Assembly (NCBI GenBank): GCA_900548345.1
Contig: URKA01000007.1
Location: forward strand, 1-64,000
Direction: 5' to 3'
Origin: an uncultured Paraprevotella sp.
GTDB lineage: Bacteria > Bacteroidota > Bacteroidia > Bacteroidales > Bacteroidaceae
Length of the DNA: 64,000 bases
Below the pieces are notes generated by a model that was given only the letters and a program-made list of their open reading frames with translations, was not told the DNA's origin and did no database searches. The position numbers were made by a program, and so were the translations under genes. Shown one piece after another: positions 1 through 8,918 of this stretch; position 1 is the first letter of the stretch; each line of letters begins with the position of its first letter.

Positions 1-1479
1 CGAAACAGCGGAAACTGGTGCGTGGCCTTCTTAGCCACCCTCACCTACGGGGCCGTGGCAGTGCCGATTCTTCATGAATTCAAGCCGGACAACATCCATA
101 ACATCGTCAACCACAGCGGTTCACGCCTCCTGTTCGTCGGCGACCAGGTATGGGAGAACCTGAACGAGGAGTGCATGCCGGACCTCGAAGGCATTATCTG
201 TCTGAAAGACTTCATATTGGTATCCAGCAGGAACGAACAGTTGGGCTATGCACGGGAAAACCTGAACGCACTGTACGGACAGAAGTACCCCATGATGTTC
301 CTGCGCGACCATGTGACATACCCCCGCGAGATGTCGGAAGACACGCTGGCCGTCATCAACTACACATCCGGCACCACAGGATTCTCCAAAGGCGTCATGT
401 TGCCATACAGAAGCCTGGTGTCCAACGTCCTGTTCTGCCAAAGAAGCATCGGGCTGCAACCGGGAGACAACATCGTATCCATGCTACCCTTAGGACACGT
501 ATTCGGTCTGGTCTTCGACTTTCTTTTCGGCGTATGCACCGGTGCCCACCTGTATTTTCTCACCCGTATGCCATCCCCGAAAATCATCATGACGACCGTA
601 GCGGAAATACACCCGCGCATCATTTCGTGCGTCCCCCTTGTCATCGAAAAACTCATCAAGCAACAAGTGCTTCCGAGAATAGACAACAAATTGGGCAAAC
701 TGTTGCTCCGCATACCCATCATCAATGACAAAATCAAGGAGAAAGCACGGGAAGAGAGCCTTCGCCTGTTTGGCGGGAACCTCAAAGAGGTGATTATCGG
801 AGGAGCACCGTTCAATGCACAAGTAGAGGCATTCCTGCGTTCCATAAAATTCCCTTATACCATCGTTTACGGCATGACGGAATGCGGCCCGTCCATCTGC
901 CACAGCCCCTGGGACGAAATACAGTACACATCGTGCGGAAAAGCGGCGGACGGCATGGAACTGAAGGTGAACAGTCCCGACCAAGAGCACATTCCCGGCG
1001 AACTGCTCTGCCGCGGACGGAACACCATGTTGGGATATTACAAGAATCCCGAAGCCACGGCCGATGTCATCGACAGGGACGGATGGCTGCATACGGGCGA
1101 CATGGCCGTCATCGACAAAGACGGCAACTGTTTCCTGAAAGGGCGCTGCAAAAACATGCTGCTGGGAGCAAGCGGACAAAACATTTATCCGGAAGAAATC
1201 GAATCAAGACTCAATAACATGGCGTATGTCAACGAATCATTGGTGGTCATGGCCGACGGAAAATTAGTGGCACTGATTTATCCAGACATGAACGAAGGAC
1301 TGAAGGACAAACTGAGCGAAACGGAACTGCTCAGGCAACTGGAACTGACGCGACGGGAACTGAACAAGGAACTCCCTCCCTACTCCCAAATCACCCGAAT
1401 CATACTGCAAAACGAGGAGTTCGAGAAGACTGCGAAAAAAAGCATCAAGCGTTATCTGTATCAGAACCTTAACATGTAA
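1..1479 (+). CDS. Long-chain acyl-CoA synthetase (AMP-forming), 5' truncated by window edge
   Basis: AMP-forming ligase that activates a fatty acid as acyl-adenylate and then acyl-CoA. The frame is open from base 1 (reads RNSGNWC before the GTG at 22), so the true start lies upstream of the window. The adenylate-forming P-loop INYTSGTTGFSKG is near base 355, followed by YGMTECGP, the GYYKNPEAT/GWLHTGD core motifs and the hinge/C-terminal GRCKNMLLGASGQNIYPEE. The final lysine region (EKTAKKSIKRYLY) fits the catalytic C-terminal domain. It is 12 bp upstream of the AddA-like gene and may be co-transcribed with it. Substrate chain length cannot be read from sequence; the long-chain call rests on overall family resemblance. 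Confidence 0.88.
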   Translation, partial: RNSGNWCVAFLATLTYGAVAVPILHEFKPDNIHNIVNHSGSRLLFVGDQVWENLNEECMPDLEGIICLKDFILVSSRNEQLGYARENLNALYGQKYPMMFLRDHVTYPREMSEDTLAVINYTSGTTGFSKGVMLPYRSLVSNVLFCQRSIGLQPGDNIVSMLPLGHVFGLVFDFLFGVCTGAHLYFLTRMPSPKIIMTTVAEIHPRIISCVPLVIEKLIKQQVLPRIDNKLGKLLLRIPIINDKIKEKAREESLRLFGGNLKEVIIGGAPFNAQVEAFLRSIKFPYTIVYGMTECGPSICHSPWDEIQYTSCGKAADGMELKVNSPDQEHIPGELLCRGRNTMLGYYKNPEATADVIDRDGWLHTGDMAVIDKDGNCFLKGRCKNMLLGASGQNIYPEEIESRLNNMAYVNESLVVMADGKLVALIYPDMNEGLKDKLSETELLRQLELTRRELNKELPPYSQITRIILQNEEFEKTAKKSIKRYLYQNLNM

Positions 1480-1491
1480 CCTCCTACCGGA

Positions 1492-4400
1492 ATGAACTCA
1501 AGTCTGACAGTTTACAAGGCATCCGCCGGTTCGGGAAAGACATTCACGCTGGCTGTACAATACATCAAACTGCTCATCGCCGAAGAGGGCATGCAGCCCG
1601 CATACAGCCACATCCTTGCCGTGACATTCACCAACAAAGCCACGGCCGAGATGAAAGACCGCATCATCCAGCAGCTTTACGGCATCTGGAAGGGGCTGGA
1701 TTCATCCCAAGGCTATATGCAAAAACTGCGCGAAGAGCTTCACCACGACGGCATACAACTTACAGATGACGAAATACAAAGGCGTGCCGGTTATGCCCTG
1801 AGCCGCATCCTGCACGATTACAGCCGATTCCGGATAGAAACCATCGATTCTTTCTTCCAATCGGTCATGAGGAATCTGGCGCACGAACTGAGTCTCACGG
1901 CCAACCTTAAAGTCGACCTCGACAACAAGACTGTGCTTGAAATGGCCGTAGACAGGGTATTGGAACGACTGCATCTGCATCCGGTCGTCATGAACTGGAT
2001 TTTGGAATATGTGAACGACCGCATCGCCAACAACGAACGATGGGATATTGCCCGTGAAGTCAAAGGCTTTGCCGGATGGATATTCAACGAAGCGTATATC
2101 ACCGAAGAACCGGAACTGAGACGGGTATTGAAGGAGAACAAGGAAATCGGACAACTGCGCCGGGCCTTGGACCAGGAGATGCGGCAGGCCGTGGACATCG
2201 TGCAAAGCGGAGCCGGAAACTTCCGCGACGAACTCGAAAGCTACGGTATCACGTGCGAGACTTTCTGTCGGGGAGGTTCGCTCGACACGTATCTCAGGAA
2301 AATGGAAAACGGTGACTTCAGCGCGGACTTCGGAACAACCCTGCAAAAGTATGTGGAATCGCCGGAAAACATGCTCAAGAAAAGCGACCGTTCGCGACCG
2401 GACCTGATGGAAGCCGCCTGCCACTTCAACGGACTGCTGGCCGACCTCAGACAACTGCATCAGCAAGGAACCATACGGTACAACAGTGCCTCTTTGTCGT
2501 TGAAATACCTCAACCCGCTGCGGTTGCTGGATGTCATCAGCGAAGAGGTCACGGCACTTAACCACGAGAACAACAGTTTCCTGCTCGCGCAAACCCCGAT
2601 TTTGCTGAACGGACTCATCGAAGAGAACGACGCGCCCTTTATTTTCGAAAAGATGGGCACCGTGTTCCATCACGTGATGATTGACGAATTCCAGGATACT
2701 TCGGCCCTGCAATGGAGAAACTTCAAGTTACTGTTGCAAGAGAACATCGCATCGGGATTCGGCAACCTGATTGTGGGTGACATCAAACAAAGCATCTACC
2801 GCTGGCGGAACGGCGACTGGAAAATCCTGAAAGACATAGGAAACGAAGCGGGACTGAACCGGCCTGAAATCCGTAGCCTGACGACGAACTACCGGAGTGA
2901 ACGCCGAATCATCGGCTTCAACAACGCCCTGTTTGAAAACGCAGCCAAGGAAATCGACATGATTGCCCCCGACGCCGACATCAAAATTGCGGATGCTTAC
3001 CACGACGTGAAGCAGTCGTGCCCCGACAACAAGCCGGACAAAGGGTATGTGCGCATACGCTTCTACAACGAGAAGGACAAGGACACCGACCCTGAGGAAC
3101 TCATGCTCGACGAACTCTGCGAACAGGCCAGTCTGCTCCACAAAGCCGGAACAGCCTACGAGGACATGGCTATCCTGGTGCGCAAAAGGAAGCACACGAC
3201 ACCGATTGTCCGCAAGTTTGCCGAGAAACTCCCCGACGTGAAGCTCGTGTCCGACGAAGCCTTCCTGCTGTCCAACTCCACGAGCGTCAACATGCTCGTG
3301 AACGCCATGCGCCATCTCATCAATCCCGAAGACCGCATCGCTACGGCTTTCCTGATTCTGAACCGCACGGACGCACCGCACGGACAACGATGTGTGGGCG
3401 AACTGACAGGAGATACTACCGAAACACTCCTGCCAGATGAATTGCTTAACCGGAGAGAAGAGCTGAAGAGCATGCCTCTGTATGAACTTCAGGAGGAGTT
3501 GTTCAGAATCTTCCGCCTGGACCGCGTCACAGACCAGGACGCATACCTGTTCGCCTACTTCGACCATATCACGACATATTTGCAAGACAACCCGTCCGAC
3601 ATCACTTCTTTCCTCAACTATTGGGACGAGACCTTGTCGGCACAATCCATACCGTCCGGTGAAATATCGGGCATACGTATCTTTACCATACACAAGTCGA
3701 AAGGCCTGCAATTCCATACGGTCTTCATACCCTATTGCGATTGGGACATAGAGAAGGACAGCACCGGATTCGCCCGTCATAACGACCTGCTGTGGTGCCG
3801 GCCCGACAGAAGTCCGTACAACATGCTTCCACTGCTCCCCATCCACATCGAAGGACGCATGCGCGATTCCATATACAGTAAGGAATATGCGGAAGAGCAT
3901 CTGCAAAGACGCGTGGACGCGCTCAACACTTTATATGTGGCTTTTACGCGTGCAGAGAAGAACCTGTTTGCATGGTGCGGCACAAAATACGCTTTGGATG
4001 AGCGCAGCGGAATCGGGGATGCGGTATACCGCGCCCTGCCTGACTTCGACGGACAGGTAAAAACCGAAGAGGACGGAAACGGACAGACCAGCCTGTACGA
4101 ATACGGTAGCGCGGTGGCGGAGAACAAGACGAAAAGCCACCGGAACGACAACCGCATGGAAATCGTCTATACACCACGCAAGGTACACATGCACTCGTAC
4201 AAGGCACGTATCGAATTCCGCCAGTCCAACAAGGCAAAGGACTTTATCGACAGCATGGCCGGCACGGAAGATTCCGCCTCAAGGCAGGACGGGAAACGCC
4301 GGACGGGCATCCTGCTGCACAAGATTTTCTCCACCATATATACCCGCGACGACATTCCCAAAGCATTGCTCCGACTTGAAACCGAAGGACTGGTGGCCAC

Positions 4401-4746
4401 TCTGCCGGAGAAAGAGAAACTGACAAAGAAGGTGGAAGCCGCCTTCACCCTGCCGGAAGTAACCCAGTGGTTCGACGGCAGCATGAAACTATACAACGAA
4501 TGTCCCATCCTGACACAGGAGTACAACGAAGAGAACAGCAAATACCGCTCTTACCGGCCGGACAGGGTCATGTTCGGCAACGATTGCATCATCGTGGTAG
4601 ACTTCAAGTTCGGCGCACATAACGAGGAATACAAGGAGCAGGTGGCCGGTTACATGAAACAGTTGCGCCTGATGGAACCCGACAAGACTGTCAAAGGATA
4701 CCTCTGGTATATCCTTGGAAACAAACTGGAAGAGGTGGAAGACTGA
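1492..4746 (+). CDS. AddA/RecB-like UvrD-type helicase with C-terminal nuclease
   Basis: A 1084-residue superfamily 1 helicase-nuclease for double-strand break processing. Visible helicase motifs in order: Walker A ASAGSGKTF (residues ~10-18), motif Ia VTFTNKATAEMK (~46), Walker B IDEFQDTS (~396), motif III GDIKQSIYRW (~429), motif V TIHKSKGLQF (~732) and motif VI VAFTRAEKN (~817). The C-terminal PD-(D/E)XK nuclease shows LLHKIFS, YRPDRV and VVDFKFG, with the downstream EQVAGYMKQL helix typical of AddA/RecB nucleases. The next gene starts 16 bp downstream and encodes the AddB-like partner, which supports an AddAB-type complex rather than RecBCD. ATG start follows the upstream ligase by 12 bp. 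Confidence 0.93.
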   Translation: MNSSLTVYKASAGSGKTFTLAVQYIKLLIAEEGMQPAYSHILAVTFTNKATAEMKDRIIQQLYGIWKGLDSSQGYMQKLREELHHDGIQLTDDEIQRRAGYALSRILHDYSRFRIETIDSFFQSVMRNLAHELSLTANLKVDLDNKTVLEMAVDRVLERLHLHPVVMNWILEYVNDRIANNERWDIAREVKGFAGWIFNEAYITEEPELRRVLKENKEIGQLRRALDQEMRQAVDIVQSGAGNFRDELESYGITCETFCRGGSLDTYLRKMENGDFSADFGTTLQKYVESPENMLKKSDRSRPDLMEAACHFNGLLADLRQLHQQGTIRYNSASLSLKYLNPLRLLDVISEEVTALNHENNSFLLAQTPILLNGLIEENDAPFIFEKMGTVFHHVMIDEFQDTSALQWRNFKLLLQENIASGFGNLIVGDIKQSIYRWRNGDWKILKDIGNEAGLNRPEIRSLTTNYRSERRIIGFNNALFENAAKEIDMIAPDADIKIADAYHDVKQSCPDNKPDKGYVRIRFYNEKDKDTDPEELMLDELCEQASLLHKAGTAYEDMAILVRKRKHTTPIVRKFAEKLPDVKLVSDEAFLLSNSTSVNMLVNAMRHLINPEDRIATAFLILNRTDAPHGQRCVGELTGDTTETLLPDELLNRREELKSMPLYELQEELFRIFRLDRVTDQDAYLFAYFDHITTYLQDNPSDITSFLNYWDETLSAQSIPSGEISGIRIFTIHKSKGLQFHTVFIPYCDWDIEKDSTGFARHNDLLWCRPDRSPYNMLPLLPIHIEGRMRDSIYSKEYAEEHLQRRVDALNTLYVAFTRAEKNLFAWCGTKYALDERSGIGDAVYRALPDFDGQVKTEEDGNGQTSLYEYGSAVAENKTKSHRNDNRMEIVYTPRKVHMHSYKARIEFRQSNKAKDFIDSMAGTEDSASRQDGKRRTGILLHKIFSTIYTRDDIPKALLRLETEGLVATLPEKEKLTKKVEAAFTLPEVTQWFDGSMKLYNECPILTQEYNEENSKYRSYRPDRVMFGNDCIIVVDFKFGAHNEEYKEQVAGYMKQLRLMEPDKTVKGYLWYILGNKLEEVED

Positions 4747-4762
4747 CCCTTTTATCATCACA

Positions 4763-7582
4763 ATGTTTATGGAATCATTCATACGACTTATAGCACAAGA
4801 CCTCATCGCACACTACGGCACGAACCTGCGCGACATCACCATCGTATTCCCCAACAAACGCGCCGGACTGTTCATGAACCAACAGCTGGCCGCTGCGGCC
4901 GACCGTCCCGTATGGGCACCTCGCTACCGCACCATCAGCGAATTGTTTGACGATCTGTCGGAGTTCACACGTTGCGACGACATTGCTGCCGTATGCGAAC
5001 TATACAACGTGTACGCGAAACATGTGCCCGACCCGGAACCTCTCGACCGTTTCTACGGATGGGGAGAAATCATGCTGGCGGATTTCGATGATGCGGACAA
5101 GCATCTGGCCGACACCGGAAAACTGTTCAGCAACATCCGTTCCATCAAGGAGCTGGAGCACGACAACTACCTCACCGAAGAACAGGAAGAGGCCCTCAAA
5201 CGTGTGTTCGAGGGGTTCTCGGTGGAAAACAACAGCCGGCTGAAAGAGAAATTCCTGCGCATCTGGGAACGTATGGACAACATCCATGCGGAATACAACC
5301 GTGCATTGCGCAAAAAGGGACTCTTATACGAGGGTGCCTTATATCGTGACGTCATCGAACATATAGACGAACGCTTCGACAGAATGCGCGCCGACATGAC
5401 TTTCGTATTCGTGGGATTCAACGTCCTCAACGAAGTGGAAAAGAAATTGTTCCATTACCTGCAGGAGAAAGGGAGGGCACGGTTTTACTGGGACTATGAC
5501 GTGATGTACGTACACAGGCATGCGCATTTCGAAGCCGGCACATTCATCCGACAGAACCTCAAGGACTTTCCGAACGCATTGCCGGAAGACTGCTATGATA
5601 ACCTGACGGAAGGCAAACAGATTGAGATGATAGCCACCAACTCGGAAAACGCGCAGGCACGCTACATCCCCCAGTGGCTCGACACCGCACTTACCGAACC
5701 GGAACAGGACACGGCCATCGTACTGTGCAACGAAGCCCTGTTGCAACCCGTACTCCATTCTCTTCCGGACAGCACATCCGCCCATCCGGTGAAATATGCC
5801 AACGTGACGATGGGATTTCCTATGTCCGACACACCGATATACGGATTTGTCAACGCACTGCTCAACCTGCAGACCGACGGATACGACCGCGACCGACATG
5901 GTTTCCGGACTGAATATGAACACATCGTGCGCAACCATCCTTATACGGCCTTGTTACCCGATGAGGAGGTATTCCGCCCCCACACCCAAAACACACCCCT
6001 GCTGGCATACATCCGCAGGTTGCTCGAACTGCTGGCCGCCCGCTTCGGACAGGACGGGAACGGAGATGAGGACATCTACCGCCAGCTCTACCATGAGGCA
6101 TTGTACAGAACCCACAACGTGGTATGCCGCTTCATACAGATGACAGACGACGGCACGCTGCAGGTACAACCGGCCACACTGAGACGACTTATGCGTAACG
6201 TTTTGGGAAACACTACCATTCCCTTCCATGGCGAACCGGCTTCAGGTCTTCAGGTCATGGGACTGCTGGAAACGCGCAACCTGAACTTCCGACATATACT
6301 GATGCTTTCCGTCAACGAAGGCATGCTGCCCAAGACGGCCAACGATACGTCGTTCATCCCTTACCACATACGGAAGGCATTCGGGCTGACCACCATACAA
6401 CATAAAATCGCGGTATATGCCTTTTACTTCTACCGACTGCTGCAACGCACGGAGCGAATCACCTTCATGTACAACACGGCAACCGACGGCATGAACAAAG
6501 GAGAAATGTCGCGCTTCCTGCGACAGATTCTGGCCGAAACGGACCTGCCCGTGACCACACTTACGCTTCAGTCCGGACAGGATGTACCTGCCACGGAAGT
6601 ACTGACGGCTGAAAAAACGCCTGAGGTGCTGAATATCATGCGCAAAAGCTATCAGAGCGGAAGTCCGGCGTCACGCCCGCTCTCACCTTCCGCCCTCAAT
6701 ACCTATATCGACTGCCCGCTGATGTTCTATTACCAGCAGGTGGCCCGCATACGCAAACCGCAAGACTTTCAGAACGGTATCGACGGAGCCATCTTCGGAA
6801 CTATCTTCCATGATGCGGCCGAAGCCGTATATGACCGGCTCACACAGCGTAACCCTGTGATTCGACAACAGGACATCGACCGTCTACTGGAACAGGGAGA
6901 AGCCGGTTTGCTGCCATTCGTGGAGGCTTCTTTTCTAAAAAACTATTTCGACGGACAAGCGGACACCGTATTCTACGACGGACAACTGATGATTGCACGG
7001 AAGGTGGTCATGACTTACTTGCGCCAGCTTCTTGAACACGACCGACGGACGGGAGAAATCCGACTCGTTTCGATGGAGCAGGAATACAAACACTGTGTTG
7101 AAGTGCAATCGGGCGAACAGAAGATACTCATCGATGTAGGCGGAAAGATTGACCGGATGGACACAGTGATGATGACGGACGAAACCACAGGAGAGCAGGT
7201 AGAAACGCTCCGTATAATAGATTATAAAACAGGAGGTTCACCCGAAAAAGCCTCTACCATGGAACAGCTCATCCTGCCGTCCGACCGTCGGCCGCACTAC
7301 ATCTTCCAGACATTCCTGTATGCCTGGGTTATGACCCACAAACAGAAACGTCCGGTATGCCCCGCCCTGTTCTTCGTTCACAAATCCAATTCGGAGGATT
7401 ACGATGCCGTTGTGGAGTTCAACCGCGAACGCGTCACTGACTTCAAGAAGTACGGAGATGATTTCCAAAAGATACTCCAACAGGTTCTGAACGAACTGTT
7501 CGACCCGCAGATTCCTTTCCGACAGACCGCCAATGAAAAGCGGTGCGAATATTGCGACTACCGTCTGTTGTGTGGGAAATAA
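4763..7582 (+). CDS. AddB-like PD-(D/E)XK nuclease with Fe-S cysteines
   Basis: About 939 residues, partner of the AddA-like helicase just upstream. The N-terminus resembles an inactivated helicase: the expected P-loop position reads VFPNKRAGLFM and lacks GxGKT. The C-terminal nuclease shows GGKIDRMD (~795) and IIDYKTGG (~818). A cysteine in YIDCPLMFYY (~650) plus C-x2-C-x5-C in the last ten residues (CEYCDYRLLC) match the 4Fe-4S-stapled AddB nuclease fold. An in-frame ATG at 4715 would overlap the upstream gene; ATG 4763 or 4769 gives a start with a normal N-terminus, so I chose 4763. Role in recombination is inferred from family and gene pairing. Confidence 0.9.
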   Translation: MFMESFIRLIAQDLIAHYGTNLRDITIVFPNKRAGLFMNQQLAAAADRPVWAPRYRTISELFDDLSEFTRCDDIAAVCELYNVYAKHVPDPEPLDRFYGWGEIMLADFDDADKHLADTGKLFSNIRSIKELEHDNYLTEEQEEALKRVFEGFSVENNSRLKEKFLRIWERMDNIHAEYNRALRKKGLLYEGALYRDVIEHIDERFDRMRADMTFVFVGFNVLNEVEKKLFHYLQEKGRARFYWDYDVMYVHRHAHFEAGTFIRQNLKDFPNALPEDCYDNLTEGKQIEMIATNSENAQARYIPQWLDTALTEPEQDTAIVLCNEALLQPVLHSLPDSTSAHPVKYANVTMGFPMSDTPIYGFVNALLNLQTDGYDRDRHGFRTEYEHIVRNHPYTALLPDEEVFRPHTQNTPLLAYIRRLLELLAARFGQDGNGDEDIYRQLYHEALYRTHNVVCRFIQMTDDGTLQVQPATLRRLMRNVLGNTTIPFHGEPASGLQVMGLLETRNLNFRHILMLSVNEGMLPKTANDTSFIPYHIRKAFGLTTIQHKIAVYAFYFYRLLQRTERITFMYNTATDGMNKGEMSRFLRQILAETDLPVTTLTLQSGQDVPATEVLTAEKTPEVLNIMRKSYQSGSPASRPLSPSALNTYIDCPLMFYYQQVARIRKPQDFQNGIDGAIFGTIFHDAAEAVYDRLTQRNPVIRQQDIDRLLEQGEAGLLPFVEASFLKNYFDGQADTVFYDGQLMIARKVVMTYLRQLLEHDRRTGEIRLVSMEQEYKHCVEVQSGEQKILIDVGGKIDRMDTVMMTDETTGEQVETLRIIDYKTGGSPEKASTMEQLILPSDRRPHYIFQTFLYAWVMTHKQKRPVCPALFFVHKSNSEDYDAVVEFNRERVTDFKKYGDDFQKILQQVLNELFDPQIPFRQTANEKRCEYCDYRLLCGK

Positions 7583-7612
7583 AGACACCCTACCCTTTTT
7601 CCATACCTTTTT

Positions 7613-7727
7613 ATGGCACACTGATGACACAAGATGCGACAGATGACCACTGATTAATTTTCATAATAGAAAAAAATAAAAAAAAAACTGTGGTCATCTG
7701 TCGCATCTCGTGTCATCAGTGTGCCAT
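7613..7727. repeat. Large inverted repeat, 38-bp arms around a 39-bp A/T-rich loop
   Basis: Left arm 7613-7650 and right arm 7690-7727 are reverse complements with one mismatch (CACAAG against CACGAG). Arms start ATGGCACACTGATGACAC. The loop (7651-7689) is almost pure A/T. Inside each arm the motif GATGACAC/GATGCGAC/GATGACCA recurs at about 9-10 bp. No T-tract follows the right arm, so this is not a classic terminator, though it sits 31 bp after the AddB-like stop. Confidence 0.9.
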
Positions 7728-7786
7728 CCCTGAAAGAGATATAAGAAAAAAAGGTGTGTATATTTGGCATATTCAAAATAAAACAC

Positions 7787-7794
7787 TACCTTTG
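7787..7794 (+). promoter_or_regulatory. Bacteroidetes -7 box for tRNA-Arg
   Basis: TACCTTTG matches TAnnTTTG and lies 16 bp before the tRNA. A TTTG at 7763-7766 is a plausible -33 element. Confidence 0.75.
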
Positions 7795-7809
7795 CATCCG
7801 ATTTAGGCT

Positions 7810-7884
7810 GGTTCCGTAGCTCAGTTGGATTAGAGCAACGCCCTTCTAAGGCGTGGGTCTTGGGTTCGAGTCCCAACGGAATCA
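7810..7884 (+). tRNA. tRNA-Arg (anticodon TCT)
   Basis: Full cloverleaf: acceptor GGTTCCG pairs with CGGAATC (one G-T), T8-A9, D-stem GCTC/GAGC, anticodon stem ACGCC/GGCGT with loop CTTCTAA giving anticodon TCT, variable loop GGGTC, T-arm TTGGG-TTCGAGT-CCCAA, discriminator A at 7884. CCA is not encoded. Reads AGA codons. It has its own promoter upstream and a terminator immediately after. Confidence 0.97.
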
Positions 7885-7885
7885 C

Positions 7886-7915
7886 AAAAAAGACTGCTTA
7901 TGGCAGTCTTTTTTT
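7886..7915 (+). terminator. Intrinsic terminator after tRNA-Arg
   Basis: AGACTGC (7891-7897) pairs with GCAGTCT (7903-7909), with a short loop and a run of T after the stem and A before it. Confidence 0.9.
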
Positions 7916-7978
7916 GTACTTTTTACGGAAATCCATGGATTTGAAGCGACAAAAGTTTCACGATGTTTAAACTTTCAT

Positions 7979-7986
7979 TATCTTTG
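7979..7986 (+). promoter_or_regulatory. Candidate -7 box for the toxin-antitoxin pair
   Basis: TATCTTTG matches TAnnTTTG. It ends only 4 bp before the inferred toxin start at 7991, so the transcript would be leaderless or nearly so if this box is used. Confidence 0.5.
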
Positions 7987-7990
7987 CAGC

Positions 7991-8332
7991 ATAAGGTGGA
8001 GAATAATTGCATACGGTGGATATTACAAAGATTTTCTAAAAACTCTGACCGAGCAGGAAATCCTGAAAATTAAATACGTCCTTTCGTTAATGGAAACGGA
8101 AGAGAGGATGCCCGTCAAATTCATCAAACTCATACGCGACGGTTTGTATGAATTACGAATATCATATAATGGAAATATATATCGTATTTTCTTCATTTTT
8201 GATGAGGGAAATATCGTTGTTCTGTTTAATGGCTTCCAAAAAAAGACACAGAAAACACCACTTTCAGAAATCAGAAAAGCACTAAAAATAAAGGAGGAAT
8301 ATTATGAATATAAAAGAAAATATGCTCACTGA
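7991..8332 (+). CDS. higB: HigB/RelE-type mRNA-interferase toxin (Gp49-like)
   Basis: Type II toxin of the RelE/ParE superfamily, about 113 residues. Recognisable parts are YGGYYKDFLKTL, VKFIKLIRDGLYELRI, GNIYRIFFIFDEGNIVVLFNGFQKK and the C-terminal KALKIKEEYY helix, which match phage-derived Gp49/HigB toxins. Such toxins cleave mRNA at ribosomes. The frame is open back into tRNA-Arg, so the 7853 ATG cannot be the start. Between the tRNA terminator and the conserved region there is no in-frame ATG, GTG or TTG. The best fit to the family's N-terminus is ATA at 7991 (M/I-R-W-R-I-I-A-Y). The antitoxin gene overlaps the 3' end by 29 bp. Confidence 0.82.
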   Translation: MRWRIIAYGGYYKDFLKTLTEQEILKIKYVLSLMETEERMPVKFIKLIRDGLYELRISYNGNIYRIFFIFDEGNIVVLFNGFQKKTQKTPLSEIRKALKIKEEYYEYKRKYAH

Positions 8333-8609
8333 CATCAGTGCAGAACTTGATAAGGAGTTTGGAGTGGCAGGTACACCTGAACGTACGCAGTTCGATGAAG
8401 ACGCTTATGCATTCTATACCGGACAAATACTGCATGATGCACGTAAGGAAGTGAAAATCACACAATCGGAACTGGCCAGACGCATCAACAGCACCAAATC
8501 GTACATCTCACGCATTGAAAACGGTTCGGTTAATCCCAGCGTAGGCACATTCTACCGCATCATGGCGGCACTCGGTCTCAGGGTGGAAATCGTCAAACCT
8601 TTGGGATAA
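8304..8609 (+). CDS. higA: HigA-like XRE-family antitoxin
   Basis: A 101-residue helix-turn-helix protein. The HTH (ITQSELARRINSTKSYISRIENG, about residues 51-74; TQSELARRI and SYISRIE are the recognition parts) is followed by VNPSVGTFYRIMAALGLRVEIV, as in HigA/XRE antitoxins encoded after HigB. Start ATG is preceded by AAAGGAGG, an unusually good Shine-Dalgarno for this phylum, inside the toxin gene. The 29-bp overlap suggests translational coupling. Known family role: bind and neutralise the toxin and autorepress the operon. A hairpin terminator follows at 8663. Confidence 0.92.
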   Translation: MNIKENMLTDISAELDKEFGVAGTPERTQFDEDAYAFYTGQILHDARKEVKITQSELARRINSTKSYISRIENGSVNPSVGTFYRIMAALGLRVEIVKPLG

Positions 8610-8662
8610 ACCGGAAAGGATGGTTTAAACCCAAACTGTTCCTTACGGACAATCCCTCCACC

Positions 8663-8710
8663 AATAATGGGGAGAAAAGGTGTACCACACGTTTTTCTCC
8701 CTATTATTTT
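8663..8710 (+). terminator. Long hairpin after higBA
   Basis: AATAATGGGGAGAAAA pairs with TTTTTCTCCCTATTATT (one G-T) around a 15-base loop. It sits in the 309-bp gap between the convergent higA and viaA genes. The rest of that gap (8711-8918) shows only A/T-rich sequence with a small direct repeat of CCCATCAAA; nothing else recognised. Confidence 0.7.
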
Positions 8711-8918
8711 GCTATTTCCCATCAAATCCCATCAAAAAGAAAACCACTTAAACCCCCTTTAAAAGTGACATAAAGACGACATAGAAACTATAAAGCACCC
8801 GTATCTGTATACAAATCGAAGCCATATATCGCACAGCACTATCATTTTATCAAAACATAAATCGCCGAGATTTTCATATTTTTATCCGCACGGGGAATCC
8901 CACACATCGGCACGATTC

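Noticed and set aside
7853..7990. ATG at 7853 as start of the HigB-type toxin
   Set aside because: It lies inside tRNA-Arg and upstream of its terminator; the translated upstream part has no family similarity.
8610..8918. A 22-bp core array in the higA-viaA gap
   Set aside because: I looked for ACCTGT/ACAGGT in register and found none; only the hairpin at 8663 stands out.
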